From: JBCCJA01 sp039045975 | Lineage (GTDB): Bacteria; Planctomycetota; Planctomycetia; Planctomycetales; Planctomycetaceae | Direction: 5' to 3' | NCBI GenBank assembly: GCA_039045975.1 | Contig: JBCCJA010000005.1 | Span: 1-64,000, forward strand | Length of the DNA stretch: 64,000 nucleotides | Part shown: positions 62,801 through 64,000 of the stretch, in pieces | How positions within the stretch are numbered: the first letter of the stretch is position 1 | Layout of the letters: each line of letters starts with the position of its first letter | Program-made: the position numbers and the translations under genes | Notes under the pieces: model-generated | Told to the model about the DNA's origin: nothing | Database searches by the model: none | What the model saw: only the letters and a program-made list of their open reading frames with translations

Positions 62801-64000
62801 GAGATCTTCACCGCCGAGGGACATGCCGTCCTCGGACGGCCCGACCGCGCCGTCGAACTCGTCCTCAACACCGAACCGGACGGGCCCGATGACGTCACGC
62901 ACGCCCTGCGGGTCTTGCGGGCCGCCGGGCGTACCGACGTCGTCGAGACATACCTGGTGAGACGGCTCAACGACGCCGTTCGACCGGCAATGCGGCGGAA
63001 GCTCCGACGCGAACTCGCGCTCAAAATCACGGAAGACGGAGACCCGACACGCGTCGTCCGCGCCCAGGGGCTGATCGAGGAGAACCAGATACCCGACGCC
63101 GACGGCGGCGTCCCACGCGAAGACATCCGCGCGAAGGCGATCGTCCTCGCCGGGTCGCCGGAAACCGGGGCCGAGGCCCTCCGGCTGATGAAACAGCTCA
63201 TCGCGGACGGCTACGACCCGTCGGCGTCCGACCGGACGCTGATCGCGAGACTCGAACTCAAATACGGCGAGCGCGTAGAGGGCATCGACAAGACCCGCGG
63301 CCTGTTCGCCGCGGGCGTCCGGATCGATCCCGACGACGCGTTGGCCTACACCCGCGGGCTCGTCGACGGCGGCGAAATCGACGAGGCCCGACTCTGGATC
63401 GACCGCCTGTGGGAGGGCCCGGTCTCCGCGTCAAAACTCGCGAGGCTAGCCGCCGAGATCGAGTTCTACCTCGGCCGCCACGCGCCGCTGTGCACCGAGT
63501 TGGACACCGGCCTCGGCACCATCGGTGAGCGACTCGAGCCCGACGCCCGTCTCGCCCTCTTGGCACGCTTCTCGGAAGCCTTAGAGCGGGACGACCGCAA
63601 AGAGATCGCCGGGTTTTACAAACAGGCCGGGCTGCGGGTCGGGGCGCGCCTGTGGACACGAGGCGGTGAATTCACGCCCGCGCAGGCCGAGATGCTGATC
63701 CGTGCCGGGCGACCGACCGACGCCATCGACCAACTCGAACAGTCCGCCGAGAAGGTCGCGCCGACCGCCCTGCTGATCATCGTCGAGCGGATCCTGAACG
63801 CCCCCGGCGTTAGCGAAGACGAGTTCGATCGGCTCGACCGGCTCATCGGCCGACTCGCCGAGAACCTCCCGCAAGGCGTGCAGGTCCCGCAGCTGTTCAT
63901 CGCACGCGCGCAGATCGCCGACCGGGCCGGCCGTTTCGACCGTGCGATCGAGTTTTACGAGGAGGCCGCCGTCCTCGACCCGGAGAACCCGGTCGTCGCC
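59900..64000 (+). CDS. Giant TPR protein, partial at window end
   Basis: The frame is open from ATG 59900 to the window end, 1367 codons with no stop. Residues 20-40 are a signal-anchor (FLGILVVTFAVLAGGVYATH), followed by many tetratricopeptide units across the whole length (for example EAYRLYDRAAAARGDD, FDEAAEKLRQAVESGRAD, EALTLLATATDEWPES, FDRAIEFYEEAAVLDPEN). Large TPR proteins in exosortase loci (PrsT-like) organise the polysaccharide machinery. The smaller frames on both strands here are shadows. Confidence 0.88.
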   Translation, partial: MAASSHTPATEFLEMPKVNGRFLGILVVTFAVLAGGVYATHTYQVGRQTRLLREQAVAAAERDDAEDAIATYRQYLGLAKDDHVTREEFGDYMRRIGQIREAYRLYDRAAAARGDDLELAKKLTEVALDLQRFDDALRVSQTTLLAAEPADPESLTLAARAHLGLREFDEAAEKLRQAVESGRADVTASTIYARLTAARDADIPAGLTTLDRLVESSPDDAEALIARGRYSLDVARGRIATFLGNDDTANEDDSAETVVDGSEDAGPVTERDEPIPVDRRQALAAATADAFRAISLAPENTDAIRLGIETTFLSGDYAKLLELTTRAIEAFPEDVMFYESRAEALLRTGKTEEAIATLRSGIEATSSTWRLRWTLTTLLIDAGRFDDAEQELPELEQAEPPDALLGYARGRIAASRGEWQRAIDLLQGCRDGLIRNRRYAELADYQLAICFRELGDDDRRIASLRRVLTNNPLAVSARKELAIAFVDVGRADLASDELTLALALGGNDARSLLTLAAFEIVDNLRQDEDARRWERVDQILTQLDRLVREGIRAATEEGPDAAGAVPDVTAARRLLADATVLRAEAVSARGQIEEALTLLATATDEWPESEELAILRALFESRAGNHGTAETLLTDIEANFEGSVRLRHARAVCLTERAEQDRGTFPTAEIVAFARPPAEGNETTAAESAAVFYRILSRAGAAEAAVDAARRVADARPTDLTPRMFLLDRAAEANDAETLHALAEEIREINGDGGEYEYAAALADVVTARQTAASGRLPAEVMSDAQDRLGRAALKRPHWHAIPSLSARLHQEAGDAEAALGRFAEAFELGERDPEVVAELLVMLEDRGRYAEADAVVRRLRSDRVPVSDALKRVAIERSPQRSDYDRAGRLTGLGAVDTDDVGDLLWLGHVHAILGDTVAADEAFAEALTRAPGDRRTRIGRLRFLAAAGRTEEAEAALEAWAAPGDEIFTAEGHAVLGRPDRAVELVLNTEPDGPDDVTHALRVLRAAGRTDVVETYLVRRLNDAVRPAMRRKLRRELALKITEDGDPTRVVRAQGLIEENQIPDADGGVPREDIRAKAIVLAGSPETGAEALRLMKQLIADGYDPSASDRTLIARLELKYGERVEGIDKTRGLFAAGVRIDPDDALAYTRGLVDGGEIDEARLWIDRLWEGPVSASKLARLAAEIEFYLGRHAPLCTELDTGLGTIGERLEPDARLALLARFSEALERDDRKEIAGFYKQAGLRVGARLWTRGGEFTPAQAEMLIRAGRPTDAIDQLEQSAEKVAPTALLIIVERILNAPGVSEDEFDRLDRLIGRLAENLPQGVQVPQLFIARAQIADRAGRFDRAIEFYEEAAVLDPENPVVA

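Overview
The window is high-GC bacterial DNA and most probably comes from a member of the Planctomycetota. Pointers are a DUF1559 prepilin-type protein, an exosortase/EpsI/Wzz-kinase exopolysaccharide locus, large FG-GAP and TPR proteins, and scattered REP-like palindromes. No rRNA, tRNA, CRISPR array or classical IS element is visible.

Region 1 (1-11,006, all minus strand) is a phage-type head and tail cluster. It reads portal, prohead protease/scaffold, decoration protein, major capsid protein, a run of small connector-type genes with 4-base overlaps, gp10-like protein, tail terminator, tail tube, a very short tape-measure protein, a distal tail-like protein and a large tail protein with a Ser-rich end that runs off the window. 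Region 2 (11,064-40,828) is ordinary chromosome: carotenoid-type desaturase, folB, SDR, a PTPS-III-like pterin enzyme, carB, a HigBA-like toxin-antitoxin module, an AraC/Old-Yellow-Enzyme/DapA-like unit, MarR, queE-queC, argH, a NYN nuclease, truA, serA, a PGRP amidase, an ion antiporter, an FG-GAP protein, a response regulator and a ThiF/MoeB protein. Region 3 (40,961-45,350, plus strand) holds the missing front half of the phage module: HTH protein, ParB-like protein, an ABC-ATPase/GNAT fusion, small terminase and large terminase. Region 4 (45,495-64,000) is an exopolysaccharide locus: dTDP-rhamnose genes rfbD, rfbC and rfbA, three glycosyltransferases, a Wza-type exporter, a GDP-mannose/UDP-glucose dehydrogenase, exosortase, a Wzz-tyrosine kinase fusion, EpsI and a giant TPR protein cut by the window end.

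The most striking observation is that regions 1 and 3 look like two halves of one packaging and virion module. One inversion of about 34 kb, with breakpoints just 5' of the portal gene and just 3' of the terminase gene, would put them in the usual terminase-portal order. No integrase, replication or clear lysis gene is visible. The tape-measure protein is only 235 residues, and base composition matches the host by eye. This fits either a rearranged, domesticated prophage or a gene-transfer-agent-like particle whose genes lie at two loci. The terminase operon also carries an ABC-ATPase/GNAT fusion with a ten-A run exactly at its domain junction.

All calls are by eye from translated sequence. 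No database search was run, and gene symbols are given only where motifs are clear.
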